From positions 124,001 through 188,000 of IMG/VR virus record IMGVR_UViG_3300042922_001182: DNA of 64,000 nucleotides; one strand, written 5' to 3'. Of this stretch, positions 7,741 through 16,936 are shown piece by piece. Both the position numbers and the translations under genes were made by a program. The notes under the pieces were generated by a model. It was given only the letters and a program-made list of their open reading frames with translations. It was not told the origin of the DNA and made no database searches. Source of the DNA: a virus. How positions within the stretch are numbered: position 1 is the stretch's first letter; each line of letters starts with the position of its first letter.

Positions 7741-9252
7741 CTAATCGGCGGTCAGCATGTAGAGGCACAGCACCGCCTCGTTGCCCAGCTTGCGGCTCGG
7801 CTCGCCTGCGGAGTCCAGGAGGTTCTTGGTGCTGCGCATGTTCTTCTCTGCCTCCTGGTTGGCCTCCTGGGAGAAGACACCACGCACGGAGACCGTATCG
7901 CCGTCGTAGTCGCCGTTGAGGGCGGCCAGGTAGGCGTTGGACATCTGGAGCGTGTCGACGAAGCCGTTGTCCTCCTCGGGGTAGTCGGGGAAGATCTCCG
8001 GGTAGTCCTCGAACATCCTGTTGCCCAGCTTCTGCACCTTCGTCTTCCTGGTGGAGAGAACGTGGATCTTCGAGGCGTGGATGTTCTGGTGGTGCTCGAC
8101 AGGGTACCGGGTGATGTAGACGTGCTTGTCGGCCGTCACCTTCTTCGCCACGATGTAGAGCAGGTCGATCAGGGTGAAGTCCCTGAGCAGGTCCTCCCTG
8201 TAGAGGGCCAGGGGGTACTCCTTGCCGTCGTCCGTCTTGATCATGATGGGGTCGAAGCGGTTCTCCTCGCTCTTGATGTAGAGCTGGATCATCTTCTTGA
8301 TCTTGGGGAGGGGGAACTGCGACAGAGGGTCCTTGAGCGTGTGGCGCTTGCCCTTCTCGTCCTCGATGAACTGGACGTCCCCGATCTCTGCCTGGAGGAA
8401 CTCCTGGATGCCGTGGACGAAGAAAGGGAAGAACTCCACGCACAGGTGGGACAGCGGGACGCCGGTCCTCTCGAAGCTGACCTTCATCTCCTCCGGCCGT
8501 TCGGCGTTGATCTTCGGGGCGCTGATGACGGCGCGGACGGCGTAGTCGATGCTCTTACCGAGGACGCCCTTCTGGATGATGCCGTTCTTCTTCGCCAGGC
8601 GCTGGGTCAGGTGCTCGAAGATCTCAAGCAGCTGGTCCTGGAGGGCCGCCTCGGTGGCGTGCCCGACGAAGCTGAACCCGCCGCTGGGGGAGGCGATGGT
8701 CAGGGAGAGGTTGAGCAGCCTGGAGTACATGGTGTTGAGCTCGTCAACCGAGATCTGGCCCTTCTGGGCCTTGGAGAGGTTGACGTCCCTGAAGAATGGA
8801 GGGATCACCAACCACTTGCCGACCAGGATCTCATCATCTTTGAGGGAGTTAACCAGGGCACGGCGTTCGTCTCGCAGGGCGCTGCCCGTGCTGGCGAACG
8901 TGAGCTTGCGGATGTTCCTGGTGAGGAAGTCGATACCGGTCTCGCCAGCCTCGTCCTCCACCAGCTCGCCGCCGACGATCTTGAACCTGGAGGTGCCCTC
9001 CAGGGCCTTCCGGAAGTTGCGGTCCATCGACACCATCGCCTTGAAGGCCACGGGGTGGATGAACTTCTTGCCCAGATCGATGTGGCCGAAGATCTCCCGC
9101 CTGTCCCTGCTACCGTAGGGACCGAACATCTCGTAGGAAAGCAGCCCGTCGCTCGTCGGCATGTTCCCCGGGTCGAACAGGATGGGGTTGGTGACCCTGG
9201 GGCACTGGTTGACCTCGACGATCTTGTCGAGAGGATTGATATCTAGCAGCAA
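7741..9252 (-). CDS. RNA polymerase beta-prime, N-terminal part (catalytic)
   Basis: This 503-residue protein is the front half of a beta-prime subunit and should contribute the catalytic double-psi barrel of the phage RNA polymerase. GIIQKGVLGKSIDYAVRAVI (about residues 228-247) matches the conserved FRQNLLGKRVDYSGRSVI region, and NGDYDGD at 446-452 is the Mg-binding loop (canonical NADFDGD), with all three aspartates kept. FGHIDLG near residue 55 matches the bacterial MGHIELA. The N-terminal zinc-binding domain of bacterial beta-prime is absent. The start is a TTG with CGGAGG eight bases upstream. The rest of beta-prime is a separate gene at 21,002-22,873 on the other strand. Confidence 0.92.
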   Translation of the reverse strand: MLLDINPLDKIVEVNQCPRVTNPILFDPGNMPTSDGLLSYEMFGPYGSRDRREIFGHIDLGKKFIHPVAFKAMVSMDRNFRKALEGTSRFKIVGGELVEDEAGETGIDFLTRNIRKLTFASTGSALRDERRALVNSLKDDEILVGKWLVIPPFFRDVNLSKAQKGQISVDELNTMYSRLLNLSLTIASPSGGFSFVGHATEAALQDQLLEIFEHLTQRLAKKNGIIQKGVLGKSIDYAVRAVISAPKINAERPEEMKVSFERTGVPLSHLCVEFFPFFVHGIQEFLQAEIGDVQFIEDEKGKRHTLKDPLSQFPLPKIKKMIQLYIKSEENRFDPIMIKTDDGKEYPLALYREDLLRDFTLIDLLYIVAKKVTADKHVYITRYPVEHHQNIHASKIHVLSTRKTKVQKLGNRMFEDYPEIFPDYPEEDNGFVDTLQMSNAYLAALNGDYDGDTVSVRGVFSQEANQEAEKNMRSTKNLLDSAGEPSRKLGNEAVLCLYMLTAD

Positions 9253-9313
9253 TTCGTTATCCTCCGTCTTTAGTCCCTTTTTTCGCTAATGTTTTGTTGA
9301 GAGACAAAGGTAG

Positions 9314-9342
9314 AGCCCCAACACCTGGTCGGTGTTGGGGCT
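9314..9342 (-). terminator. Hairpin after the fibre gene
   Basis: AGCCCCAACACC (9314-9325) and GGTGTTGGGGCT (9331-9342) form a perfect 12-bp stem with a TGGTC loop, immediately past the stop codon of the minus-strand fibre gene. The downstream tract is only moderately T-rich (CTACCTTTGTC), so it is a likely but not ideal terminator. Confidence 0.65.
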
Positions 9343-9349
9343 GTTGACC

Positions 9350-12300
9350 TTACATGCTCTCGATCTGGGGGCTGACCCAGACGTCGAGCTGCGTGTTGAT
9401 GGGAGCGAAACGGCGCTTGATCGGGATCTCGGAGAGATCGCCGTAGACGCCGGTGGCATCGCCCTCTAGGTTGGTGGCGTCTCCACTCAGCCCGGAGACG
9501 TCGCCGGTGAGCCCGCCGATGTTGCCGGAGAGGTTCGACACGTCTCCCTTGAGGCCGAAGTCGATCGCGGCGATGACCGCGCCGAGGTCGGCGTTCTTGA
9601 GGACGTTCGCGCCCATCTCGACCAGCTCCGACTGGACGCTCTCGATCAGGGCCTTGACGGCGTTTGAAGCCGTTGCGATCGACTCGATCTCCTGGCGGGT
9701 GCCGTGCGCCACGTCGGCGTTGGCCTGCCGGAAGATCTCGTACGGGGGCTGGTTGGCCGGGACCTGGACCTCCTCCAGTTTGACGAGCGTCCCCGCCTTC
9801 GTCTCGAACCCGCCTAGGCTCCCGGTTGCCACCGACAGCGTCTGCTTGATGGCCTCGACACCGGAGACGATGGCCACGATGATGTTGACGCCGTCGTAGA
9901 CCGAGTTGTAGAGGTCGTCGGCGTTGTCCTCCGTCTCCCAAGCCTTCTTGCGAAGGTCCCTGGCCTCGGTCCGCAGCGCCGCCCTGAGCCTGGTGGCCCT
10001 GGTGAACGCGTCGGAGTCCTTGGTGATGGAGTCCGCCATGCTGAAGGCGGAGTCGCAGGCGGCCCCGATCATCGCGGTGATGGACGCGACCGTGGTGCCT
10101 GGGATGAGCCTGCTCCTGGTCGAATCAGAGGCGACGCCCGCCGTCATGGTGGCGCTCGCAGCCTTGAGGGCCTTGAGCTCCGTGACGGCCAGCGGGACGT
10201 GCTCCCTCAGCTCGGCGATCCTGGTGTCGGTGGCCGCCGACGAGTCGACGGTCGTCATGAGCATCTGGTCGACCCGGGCCATGAGGAGGGTCAGCCTGTC
10301 CACCATCGCCTTCAGCTTCTCCAGGGCATGCGCTGGGGTCTCGATGAACGGGACGAAGACGGAGGAGGACGACTGCACGAAGCCGTTGTAGGTGTTGGCT
10401 TGACCGAGGGCCAGGTTCGAGACCGTCGCCATGGCGTCCAGGGAGTCGCTGATATCCTGCCTCACATCGGCGGATGGCATCAGCGTCTCCGAGGCCTGGA
10501 TGAACGCCTTGGCATCCGCCAGGGCGGTGTTCAGCGCTCCGAAACCAAGCGGCTCCTGAGGGGTTCCGCCGCCCACGATGGCCTGTACCATGGCCTGGGT
10601 CTGGGTCTTGAAGGGAGAGGTGGCCCCTGGTACGATGTCCTTCAGCGTACCGAGGATGTCCTGGGGCCTATTCCCCTGCAGCAGGGAGTCCAGCTCTCCG
10701 ATCTTCTGGGCCGTGAGGGAGAAGGAGTTGGCGATGGCGTTCATCTTCACCGACAGGTTCTCGTCGAACCCGACCCGCACCAGGCTCTCGTCGTGCAGGC
10801 CGAAGGCCGAGACCCTGATCGTGGAGCAGCGGGTCGCTAGCGCCGTGACGGGGCCGTCGATCGTCGTCCTGATGTACGCCAGGGCGCTGGAGTAGAGGGT
10901 GATATCCGAGAGGTTGGAGGTGATGACGCTGACGTTGGACAGCAGCTCCTCGATGGCGCCCTGGGACTGGCCGAAGCCGGTGATCTCCTCTCCTCCTTCG
11001 ACTTCCACGATGTAGGGTGCGACCTTGGATCGGAAGGACGAGTTGAGGGTGTTCAGGGCAGTGCTGACCTGGTTGGAGGAGTTCGTCGCGTCGGTGTGCT
11101 TCGTGTTCTCGTCGGCGGTCAGCGACGAGTTGCTGGTGTAGGCATCCCTGGCCACGGTCGTCACCTGGTCCCCGATCTCGAACACCTTGGTCCTGATCTC
11201 CTTGGAGAACTCCGTGGAGTAGGGGGCCAGGGTGCCGGTGACGGGGGCCTTGTGGGCCTCGATGTAGGTGAGGAGCGAGTCCACCGAGGTCTTGACCGCG
11301 TTGATGGATGCTGAGATCGATGTCCGTGAGGCCGCCTCGTACGGAGAGGTCCCTGCCGTGACCGACGTTCGGACGTGCTCAAGGGTCTCGTAGAGACGGT
11401 AGTCATCCGGCCCTGCCACGGTCCCCGATGCCTTCATGGAGACGGAGATCTCCTCAAGGATGGCGTTGATAGCCTCGTGGAGCTGGAGCATGTCCGCCTG
11501 GCCCACCGAGGGCATCGACGCCTCTCTGGCCAGGTCAGCCAGCTGGAGCGAGAGGCTGCTAGCCGCCTGCGACAGGGAGACCGCGTTCGGGATGCTGGCC
11601 TCGATGACCTCGCTCATGAAGTCGCTTCTCTGTTGCATCGCAGTAGCAAAGAGCGCCAGCGAACCCGTATCCGCACCGCCCCCCGTGCCGGGGGTAAGGA
11701 GCGAATCCGCCTTGGTCTTGAGGTCGTCGAGAAGGGGCGGGTAGGACGCCGCGAGGGAGCGCTTGACCACGAGATAGTCGGAGTTCTCCGTCGCCCCAGC
11801 GGACGTTTCTTGGGCAGCTGCCGCCAGGTTATCGGCGGCCTCCGTGGCAGAGTCCCGGAGCTGTTCCGACACGAGGTCGTCCAGGGTCCCCGGTACTTTT
11901 GCGGCGGCGCTCAAAGCGTTGCAGAGGATAAGCAGCTGAGAGGCTTTCCCCTTGAGCGCCAGAGACGCGTCAACGGCGTTCTGCTCGGTCGGGTAGGGGA
12001 GGGTGGTGTGAGATAGGAAGTTCTCGATTAGAGAAAGACTGCTCTCGCACGCCTGAAGCTGTGTTGTCACCTGGTCGTAGGACGAGGAGATCGCCGCCGT
12101 GTAGGAGTCGATGCCGTCCAGCTCCAGGCCGAAGGCCGTGGAGCGGCTCGCGAGCTCCCCCTGGATGGTGGTAACTGCGGCCTCCTCTACGGCGACTGCG
12201 GCGGTTTCCTCGGCAGTCGCCGCAAGGGGATCGAGCGCCAGCTTGGCCTTGAAGTCGATCACCTTGGTCTTGATCTGGTTGGCGGCCAGGTCCACAGCCG

Positions 12301-13972
12301 AGTTCTTGGCCGCTGCGACCGATGTACTGGAAGCGGCGGTCATCTCGGTGGCGGCCAGGTCCATCGCATCCGCCTTGGAACGGATGTCGGTAGGGTGTCC
12401 GGAGACCACCGCCAGCAGGGACTTCTTATCGTCGTAGGCCGGGCGGATGGCCGCGACCGCATTGACGATGGTCGCGCAGTAGTCGGTGATGGCCTCGATC
12501 GAGGTCGCCACACCGTCCTTGTCGTTCTCCGGTACGGACGCGTAGTTCGTGTCCACCCAATTCTGGACGGGGGTCAGCGCGGTGGTGACCTCGTCGGTGT
12601 GCCCCGACGCGGCCGTCATCGCGGCCTCCGCGTTGGCCTGGTTGAGGGTGGCGCCGGAGGCAGCGGTCGAAAGGGCCGTGATATCCGCTTCGAGGACGGC
12701 GATAGCGGCCAGCAGGTCATCTGCCAGGTCGTTGAAGGTGGCGTTCCCCGGAGTGTTTACCAGCTTGTCCTTGAGGTCTGAGGTCTCGGTGGACGCCTGG
12801 TCGATCGCCTCCCCGACCGAGTTGGCGGCGGCGCTGCAGTACGCCTTTAGGTTGAGCAGGCTGTCGATGGAGGTGGCGAAGGCCCTGGCCTTGGAGGAGA
12901 GCTCCGAGGACTTCTCGGAGACCCCGCTGATGTGAGGCGCCTTCGAATCCTCGTAGAGGCCCGCCTCCGAGATGGTGTCGAGCGCCTCCGTCAGGGTGTC
13001 GACGGCCGACCGGATGGAAGGGACATACGTGTTCAGGTTGTTGGTGGTGTCCACCTCAGAGGCAAGCGACGAAGACAGACCTTGGAGTAATGAGCTGACC
13101 TGCAGCGCCGACGCCCTTGCGATCAGGGCGTCGGCGGATATCTTCTGCGATGGGTTGGTGAGCTTCGCCGTCTCCTGGCGAACGGAGTTGATCGCCCCTG
13201 AGGCGGTCTCGGCCAGGGAGGCGGCGTTGCTGGACATGGACGCCGCAAGCACGGCGGAGTTGCAGGCGTTCAGGAAGGTCATCTCCGCATCGAAGGCGAC
13301 CTGGGACAGGCTACCAGCGATGTCCTTGAAGCTGTCGGCGGCCCCCATGACCGCGTCCATGATGTCCCTGTCGGTCCCGGCCTCGGGCATAGCCATCACC
13401 GCGTCCGCCAGGGCGTTGAACAGAGGGGTACCGAGGCTGGGGAGCTCGACCTTGATGAGGCCGTAGATCCTTGAGCAGTCCCCCTCCAGGGTGGTGATCA
13501 TCCCGGCCAGGCCGGACACGTCTCCGCTGAGCCCGGTGGCGTCCCCCCAGACCTTGGAGACGTCGCCCCTGAGGCCGGACACGTCGCCGCTGAGCATGGC
13601 CACGAGCCCGGAGATGTTGCTGACGTTGCCCCTGATGGCGTTGGTGATGCCGTAGATCCGCGTGCAATCGCCTTCGAGCTTCGTCACGTCCCCGATGAGA
13701 CCGGACACGTCGCCGCTCAGCTTGGAAACGTCGCCAGCGATCTTGGTGATGTCGCCGCTGATGTTGGAGCAGTCGCCGTAGATCATGCCGGTCAGCATGC
13801 CGCGAAGGCCGGAGCAGTCGCCCCTGAGCCCCATGGCGGTCCCCGTGATGTTGGAGCAGTCGCCCCTGAGCTCGAAGATGTTGACCACCAGACCGAGACG
13901 CGGGCCGCTGATGGGCAGCCTGTGCGTCGCGAGATCGTGGTGGTAGAGTCTCTTCTTCTTCCTTACAAGCAT
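9350..13972 (-). CDS. Giant fibre-like structural protein with heptad repeats, 1,540 aa
   Basis: The protein has three parts. Residues 35-175 are about twenty 7-residue repeats of the form L-x-G-D-x-S-x, several with cysteine at the variable position (GDCS). Residues about 176-1470 are a long Ala/Ser/Thr-rich region with helical heptad character. Residues 1474-1515 return to six more L-x-G-D-x-S/T-x repeats, followed by a short tail. GDVSGL-type repeats are typical of elongated trimeric phage fibres, so this is probably a tail fibre or other projecting virion protein. No adhesin or lyase domain is evident. The start has CTGGAGG seven bases upstream. It is flanked by a terminator hairpin and a nucleotidase gene. 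Confidence 0.7.
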   Translation of the reverse strand: MLVRKKKRLYHHDLATHRLPISGPRLGLVVNIFELRGDCSNITGTAMGLRGDCSGLRGMLTGMIYGDCSNISGDITKIAGDVSKLSGDVSGLIGDVTKLEGDCTRIYGITNAIRGNVSNISGLVAMLSGDVSGLRGDVSKVWGDATGLSGDVSGLAGMITTLEGDCSRIYGLIKVELPSLGTPLFNALADAVMAMPEAGTDRDIMDAVMGAADSFKDIAGSLSQVAFDAEMTFLNACNSAVLAASMSSNAASLAETASGAINSVRQETAKLTNPSQKISADALIARASALQVSSLLQGLSSSLASEVDTTNNLNTYVPSIRSAVDTLTEALDTISEAGLYEDSKAPHISGVSEKSSELSSKARAFATSIDSLLNLKAYCSAAANSVGEAIDQASTETSDLKDKLVNTPGNATFNDLADDLLAAIAVLEADITALSTAASGATLNQANAEAAMTAASGHTDEVTTALTPVQNWVDTNYASVPENDKDGVATSIEAITDYCATIVNAVAAIRPAYDDKKSLLAVVSGHPTDIRSKADAMDLAATEMTAASSTSVAAAKNSAVDLAANQIKTKVIDFKAKLALDPLAATAEETAAVAVEEAAVTTIQGELASRSTAFGLELDGIDSYTAAISSSYDQVTTQLQACESSLSLIENFLSHTTLPYPTEQNAVDASLALKGKASQLLILCNALSAAAKVPGTLDDLVSEQLRDSATEAADNLAAAAQETSAGATENSDYLVVKRSLAASYPPLLDDLKTKADSLLTPGTGGGADTGSLALFATAMQQRSDFMSEVIEASIPNAVSLSQAASSLSLQLADLAREASMPSVGQADMLQLHEAINAILEEISVSMKASGTVAGPDDYRLYETLEHVRTSVTAGTSPYEAASRTSISASINAVKTSVDSLLTYIEAHKAPVTGTLAPYSTEFSKEIRTKVFEIGDQVTTVARDAYTSNSSLTADENTKHTDATNSSNQVSTALNTLNSSFRSKVAPYIVEVEGGEEITGFGQSQGAIEELLSNVSVITSNLSDITLYSSALAYIRTTIDGPVTALATRCSTIRVSAFGLHDESLVRVGFDENLSVKMNAIANSFSLTAQKIGELDSLLQGNRPQDILGTLKDIVPGATSPFKTQTQAMVQAIVGGGTPQEPLGFGALNTALADAKAFIQASETLMPSADVRQDISDSLDAMATVSNLALGQANTYNGFVQSSSSVFVPFIETPAHALEKLKAMVDRLTLLMARVDQMLMTTVDSSAATDTRIAELREHVPLAVTELKALKAASATMTAGVASDSTRSRLIPGTTVASITAMIGAACDSAFSMADSITKDSDAFTRATRLRAALRTEARDLRKKAWETEDNADDLYNSVYDGVNIIVAIVSGVEAIKQTLSVATGSLGGFETKAGTLVKLEEVQVPANQPPYEIFRQANADVAHGTRQEIESIATASNAVKALIESVQSELVEMGANVLKNADLGAVIAAIDFGLKGDVSNLSGNIGGLTGDVSGLSGDATNLEGDATGVYGDLSEIPIKRRFAPINTQLDVWVSPQIESM
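9428..9553 (-). repeat. C-terminal 21-bp coding repeats (six heptads)
   Basis: Six imperfect 21-bp units encode residues 1474-1515 of the fibre-like protein, each of the form L-x-G-D/N-x-x-x. They match the N-terminal block of the same gene in pattern, so the protein begins and ends with the same type of repeat. Confidence 0.8.
13448..13870 (-). repeat. N-terminal 21-bp coding repeats (about twenty heptads)
   Basis: About twenty imperfect 21-bp units encode residues 35-175 of the fibre-like protein. The consensus is L-[SR]-G-D-[VC]-S-[GNK]. Five units carry GDCS or GDCT. Degenerate units such as LRGMLTG interrupt the array regularly. Confidence 0.85.
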
Positions 13973-13990
13973 TGGCGACCTCCAGTTTGC

Positions 13991-14689
13991 CTAGCGGTTG
14001 TGTACGTCGTAGTGACCGGCGGTCTCACCCTTTTGGAAGTCCTGCCGGTAGCCGAGAAGTTCGATGTGCCGCAGGCTGGCCTCGATGCCAGCCGCGTCCA
14101 GGTCGGTGTTGTAGCCGAGGATCGGGTAGAGGAACTGCTTGCCGATGGAGTCGCTGTTCCGCATGACTTCGAGGAGAATGTCGATGCGGTCGTCGATGTA
14201 CATGGTGTAATCGACGGTCTTCAGGAATTCGGACTTCGGGACCCCGGGCGGGACCGCGATCAGCTCGATCTTGTCTGAGGGCATGTGCCTGCGGAGCCAG
14301 TCCAGCTTGCTCTGCTCGGTGCCAGGGATGGTGTGGCTGACGACGTAGATCTGGTCGACGCCAGAGCTCTTCGAGGCGAGCCAGATGGCCTTGCCCATCT
14401 CGGTGATGTCGCAATCCGCATAGAAGTCGTCCTCGATGTAGAGGGACATGAACTCGGAGTGGACATCCCTGGGAAGGCCGCCGACGTTGGGCCTAGTCAG
14501 CCACTTGTCGAGGTAGTACTCGCCTCTCCCCATGATCTCCTCGATGGTCTTGGGGTCCACGTCCAGCCACGGGCCGAAGAAGTTGGCCCTCTCGACGAGC
14601 TTGCGGTGCCAGACGGGGCAGATGTTGACAAGCACCTCGTCCATATCCGTGGCGATTATGGACTTGTTCAACGCGCTGGCGAAATCCAT
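13991..14689 (-). CDS. HAD-fold nucleotidase-like protein (5'(3')-deoxyribonucleotidase type)
   Basis: The 232-residue protein begins MDFASALNKSIIATDMDEVLVN. DMDEV is the DxDxV/T nucleophile motif of HAD phosphatases, and VVSHT in mid-protein and YIDDR near residue 166-170 fit motifs II and IV. The closest known type is the dNT-1/NT5C deoxynucleotidase group, which dephosphorylates nucleoside monophosphates. I set the start at 14689 because GGAG lies six bases before that ATG; an upstream in-frame start has no such site and would add 27 unlikely residues across the terminator hairpin. It lies in a minus-strand block with other nucleotide and DNA enzymes. Confidence 0.6.
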   Translation of the reverse strand: MDFASALNKSIIATDMDEVLVNICPVWHRKLVERANFFGPWLDVDPKTIEEIMGRGEYYLDKWLTRPNVGGLPRDVHSEFMSLYIEDDFYADCDITEMGKAIWLASKSSGVDQIYVVSHTIPGTEQSKLDWLRRHMPSDKIELIAVPPGVPKSEFLKTVDYTMYIDDRIDILLEVMRNSDSIGKQFLYPILGYNTDLDAAGIEASLRHIELLGYRQDFQKGETAGHYDVHNR

Positions 14690-14732
14690 TCCTAACTCCT
14701 CATTTGTCTCTTGTGTGGGGGGAAAAGGGAGG

Positions 14733-14760
14733 ACGGAGCCAAGATCTCTCTTGGCTCCGT
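14733..14760 (-). terminator. Intrinsic terminator of the SSB-like gene
   Basis: ACGGAGCCAAGA (14733-14744) and TCTTGGCTCCGT (14749-14760) form a perfect 12-bp stem with a TCTC loop. On the minus strand it is followed by CCTCCCTTTTCC. It lies between the SSB-like gene and the nucleotidase gene. Confidence 0.75.
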
Positions 14761-14776
14761 CGTTGTACAACCGTTG

Positions 14777-15574
14777 CTAGCCTTCCGAGTCGAACAGGTT
14801 GTCGATCTCGCCCTCGGCGACCTTGGTCACGGGGGACTTGCCGCCGACGGCGGGGGCGCCGGGCAGCTCGCGGCGGCGGCGGCGCTGACCGCCACCCTGG
14901 ACGGACTCCGTGGCCTCGCGGCGGGGCTGGTTGCCGCCAGCGGGAGCGGGACCGGCGGACAGCAGGTGCTCCTTGTTGCAGACGCGCTCAGCCGCCTGGA
15001 GGAAGCTCTCCAGGGTGTCCAGCTCGTGGTTGAACTTGTGGGTGTGGTCCGAGTGGCCGTCGTCGTCGGGGTTGAGGGTGATGACGCGGTGCAGCGCCTC
15101 CTCGGGAAGGATGTAGATGTTGTCGGCCTTGATCTTGCCGTCGGCGTCGTACTCCTTGAGGGCCAGGTACCACAGGCCGATCTCGTTCGGGGCGAGCTCG
15201 GTCTCGTCATCGATCGCCATGTCGTTGCCGATGATGAGGACCTTCTTGCCGTTGCGGCCGGGGTGGGCGATGGCGAACGACTGCACGCCGCTGGTCTCGG
15301 GGTCCTTGATCCAGGTGAGGCCCTGCTGGATGCCCTTCACGTCGCCGAGGTCGACCTGGAAGAAGACCTTCGCGTCGTGGTTGTACATCTGGAGGCCCTT
15401 CTGGGGCTCCTTGCCAGCGTGCTCCTTGAAGACCGGCGACAGGCTGAAGAAGGCCTTGTCCTGCCAGAAGCCCAGCTCCAGGGCGCCGTAGTTGTTGTTG
15501 TAGAGGATATGGGCTCGGACAGACGTGCCCTTCTGCTGGGTGTCCTGGCCGCCGTTGGCGTTCTGCTCGGTCAT
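14777..15574 (-). CDS. Putative single-stranded DNA-binding protein with acidic C-terminal tail
   Basis: The 265-residue protein has a folded N-terminal two thirds (about residues 15-185) with aromatic-rich strands (GALELGFWQDKAFFSLSPVF), then a low-complexity linker rich in Gly, Pro, Arg and Gln, and an acidic end EGEIDNLFDSEG. This layout of core, flexible linker and acidic/hydrophobic tip is that of phage and bacterial SSBs, whose tail binds replication partners. The position next to the DNA polymerase gene and its own terminator (high expression) agree. I cannot show an OB fold by eye, so the call is provisional. Confidence 0.45.
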   Translation of the reverse strand: MTEQNANGGQDTQQKGTSVRAHILYNNNYGALELGFWQDKAFFSLSPVFKEHAGKEPQKGLQMYNHDAKVFFQVDLGDVKGIQQGLTWIKDPETSGVQSFAIAHPGRNGKKVLIIGNDMAIDDETELAPNEIGLWYLALKEYDADGKIKADNIYILPEEALHRVITLNPDDDGHSDHTHKFNHELDTLESFLQAAERVCNKEHLLSAGPAPAGGNQPRREATESVQGGGQRRRRRELPGAPAVGGKSPVTKVAEGEIDNLFDSEG

Positions 15575-15627
15575 TTCCGGGGTGTCCTTTCTCTCGTTGG
15601 GGGAATTGCGGTATCGACTTGTTGGGG

Positions 15628-15654
15628 CCCCCCTAACCGGATAAGCTAGGGGGG
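15628..15654 (-). terminator. Hairpin after the DNA polymerase gene
   Basis: CCCCCCTA (15628-15635) and TAGGGGGG (15647-15654) form an 8-bp stem just past the polymerase stop codon on the minus strand. No clear T-run follows, so it is a possible terminator or 3'-end stabiliser. Confidence 0.45.
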
Positions 15655-15668
15655 AACCCGAGACGCTC

Positions 15669-16432
15669 CTAGAACGTCACGATGTTGCTGTACTGGGAAC
15701 CAGCCGGTGTCTTGATCACCTTGAGGTCCATGCTCTCAAGAACGATGAAGCCGTTCCTGACGTTGTCGGAGGCGATGGTGTCCATGTCGATGAACTGGAT
15801 CAGCCACTCCGGGATGCGGTCGACCGACTTGGGGATGGCCAGGATGGTGAACCCGAACCGCTCCATCTTGGGGCTCTTGAAGACCGCCCTGTGGATGGCC
15901 TCGTACTGCGGGGTGCCGAAGATGGGGGCGAGGTCGCCGATCTTCTCCGCCTTCATCTTGAACAGGAGCACGTCCTCCGGGGCCGACAAGACCGGGAGTC
16001 TCTCCTCCGGGGGCAGCGCCTCCTGGAGGGCGTTCCACACGATGGAGCCGCGCACGGGGGCCTGGGTGTACGGGGCCTTGTACGCGCCGGAGCCGTCGAT
16101 GTACTCGTCGTTCGCGTCGCGGTCGCCGGGGTCGTTGAGGCGACCGGGCACGCCGAAGGTCACCTCGCCACGGGCCAGGCTCTCCTTCACGGACTTCTCG
16201 AACTCGCGGAACTTGCCCAGGACCCCGGACGTGCTCATGTCATCCGAGCCGAGGACGTCGTCCTTGATCAGCTTGGTGAAGAACTGGCGGGTGGTCTTGT
16301 TGACCGTGGTCTTCTTGATCGACAGGCCCTTGATGTCCAGCTTGGGCGGATCGATGATCGTGCCCTCCTGGGCCTTCAGGAGCCCGGCGTACTGCTTCTT
16401 GTTGTTGGTGGTCATCAACCTTGTGTAGAGGA
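15669..16432 (-). CDS. Family B DNA polymerase, exon 2 (KKxY motif and thumb)
   Basis: This is the C-terminal part of the replicative DNA polymerase. It holds KKQYAGLLKAQEG, the family B KKxY motif, then LDIKGLSIKKT, the strand that follows it in T4-type and other family B enzymes, then a thumb-like region to the end (660 residues in the spliced protein, exon 2 giving about residues 407-660). The frame is open upstream of the first ATG (16415), but there is no good ribosome binding site there. This supports its being an exon rather than a gene. I predict the exon to start at 16432, where TC completes a Phe codon begun in exon 1. The joined product reads NMKNEF-LYTRL-MTTNNKKQY. Confidence 0.85.
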
Positions 16433-16626
16433 CTCGGTGTTCACCCGGGGTCGCAGGTCCCGGATCGCCCCTAGGGGCAGCTGCGCGTCTCCGCGCAGGA
16501 CAGACTATATCATCACCCGCTTGGGGTGCCTCCCGTTTGGGGTACCATTGGCTTGTACCCTACGTGCATAAAGCACTAGTCGTTGAACCTTCCCGAAAAA
16601 AGTGAAACTACCCGTCCGTCGACCAC

Positions 16627-16633
16627 ATATTCT
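16627..16633 (+). promoter_or_regulatory. ATATTCT, variant of the phage promoter-like motif
   Basis: CGACCACATATTCTTTAC has one change from the ATATTAT heptamer but shares the CCACATATT context of the copy at 50,818. It lies about 80 bases before the 61-aa gene on the same strand, inside the intron loop. Confidence 0.4.
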
Positions 16634-16710
16634 TTACATGAGCAAGATAGGATTTAGGGTCCGTACTATCATGCCTACGTCAGCACAGGATCCCTTTAGG
16701 AGGAATAACA

Positions 16711-16896
16711 ATGCTCAGCTCTTTGTTCAACGGTATCGGTGGCGCTGTGGAGTCCATCGGCAACGGCGTGTTCGGCGCGGTAGACGAGATCTTGGACGGC
16801 ACCTGGAAGGCCGGTGAGAGCATCGTCAAGGGCGTCGGCGGTGCGGCCGATGGGGCCTGCAAGGCGGTCGACTCGCTGTTCGGCGACATCGACTAG
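16711..16896 (+). CDS. Small glycine-rich protein, 61 aa, antisense inside the intron
   Basis: A strong Shine-Dalgarno sequence (TAGGAGGAATAACA) precedes the ATG, and a classical terminator follows the stop. The protein starts MLSSLFNGIGGAVESIGNG and is built of Gly/Ala/Val-rich amphipathic repeats (GGAVESIGNGVFGAVDEIL, then GTWKAGESIVKGVGGA), ending acidic (SLFGDID). The pattern suggests membrane-active or oligomer-forming helices, but I do not recognise a family. The gene is on the strand opposite to the intron that contains it and lies wholly within its P6 loop. Transcription of one would be antisense to the other. Confidence 0.75.
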   Translation: MLSSLFNGIGGAVESIGNGVFGAVDEILDGTWKAGESIVKGVGGAADGACKAVDSLFGDID

Positions 16897-16903
16897 TCCA
16901 TAG

Positions 16904-16936
16904 GAGGCGGGGGTAACACCCCGCCTCTCTTTTTTT
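16904..16936 (+). terminator. Intrinsic terminator overlapping the intron P6 stem
   Basis: GAGGCGGGG (16904-16912) and CCCCGCCTC (16919-16927) form a 9-bp stem followed by TCTTTTTTT. The T-run is, on the minus strand, the A-run of the intron sequence CCCGAAAAAAAG that pairs with CTTTTTTCGGG to close the P6 arm. Confidence 0.9.

Noticed and set aside
13448-13870. CRISPR or satellite repeats
   Set aside because: The 21-bp periodicity encodes protein heptads and is imperfect, as in fibre genes.
15669-16418. A separate gene for the polymerase thumb with its own start
   Set aside because: No good ribosome binding site precedes its first ATG, the frame is open upstream, and the intron splice restores a continuous family B polymerase.
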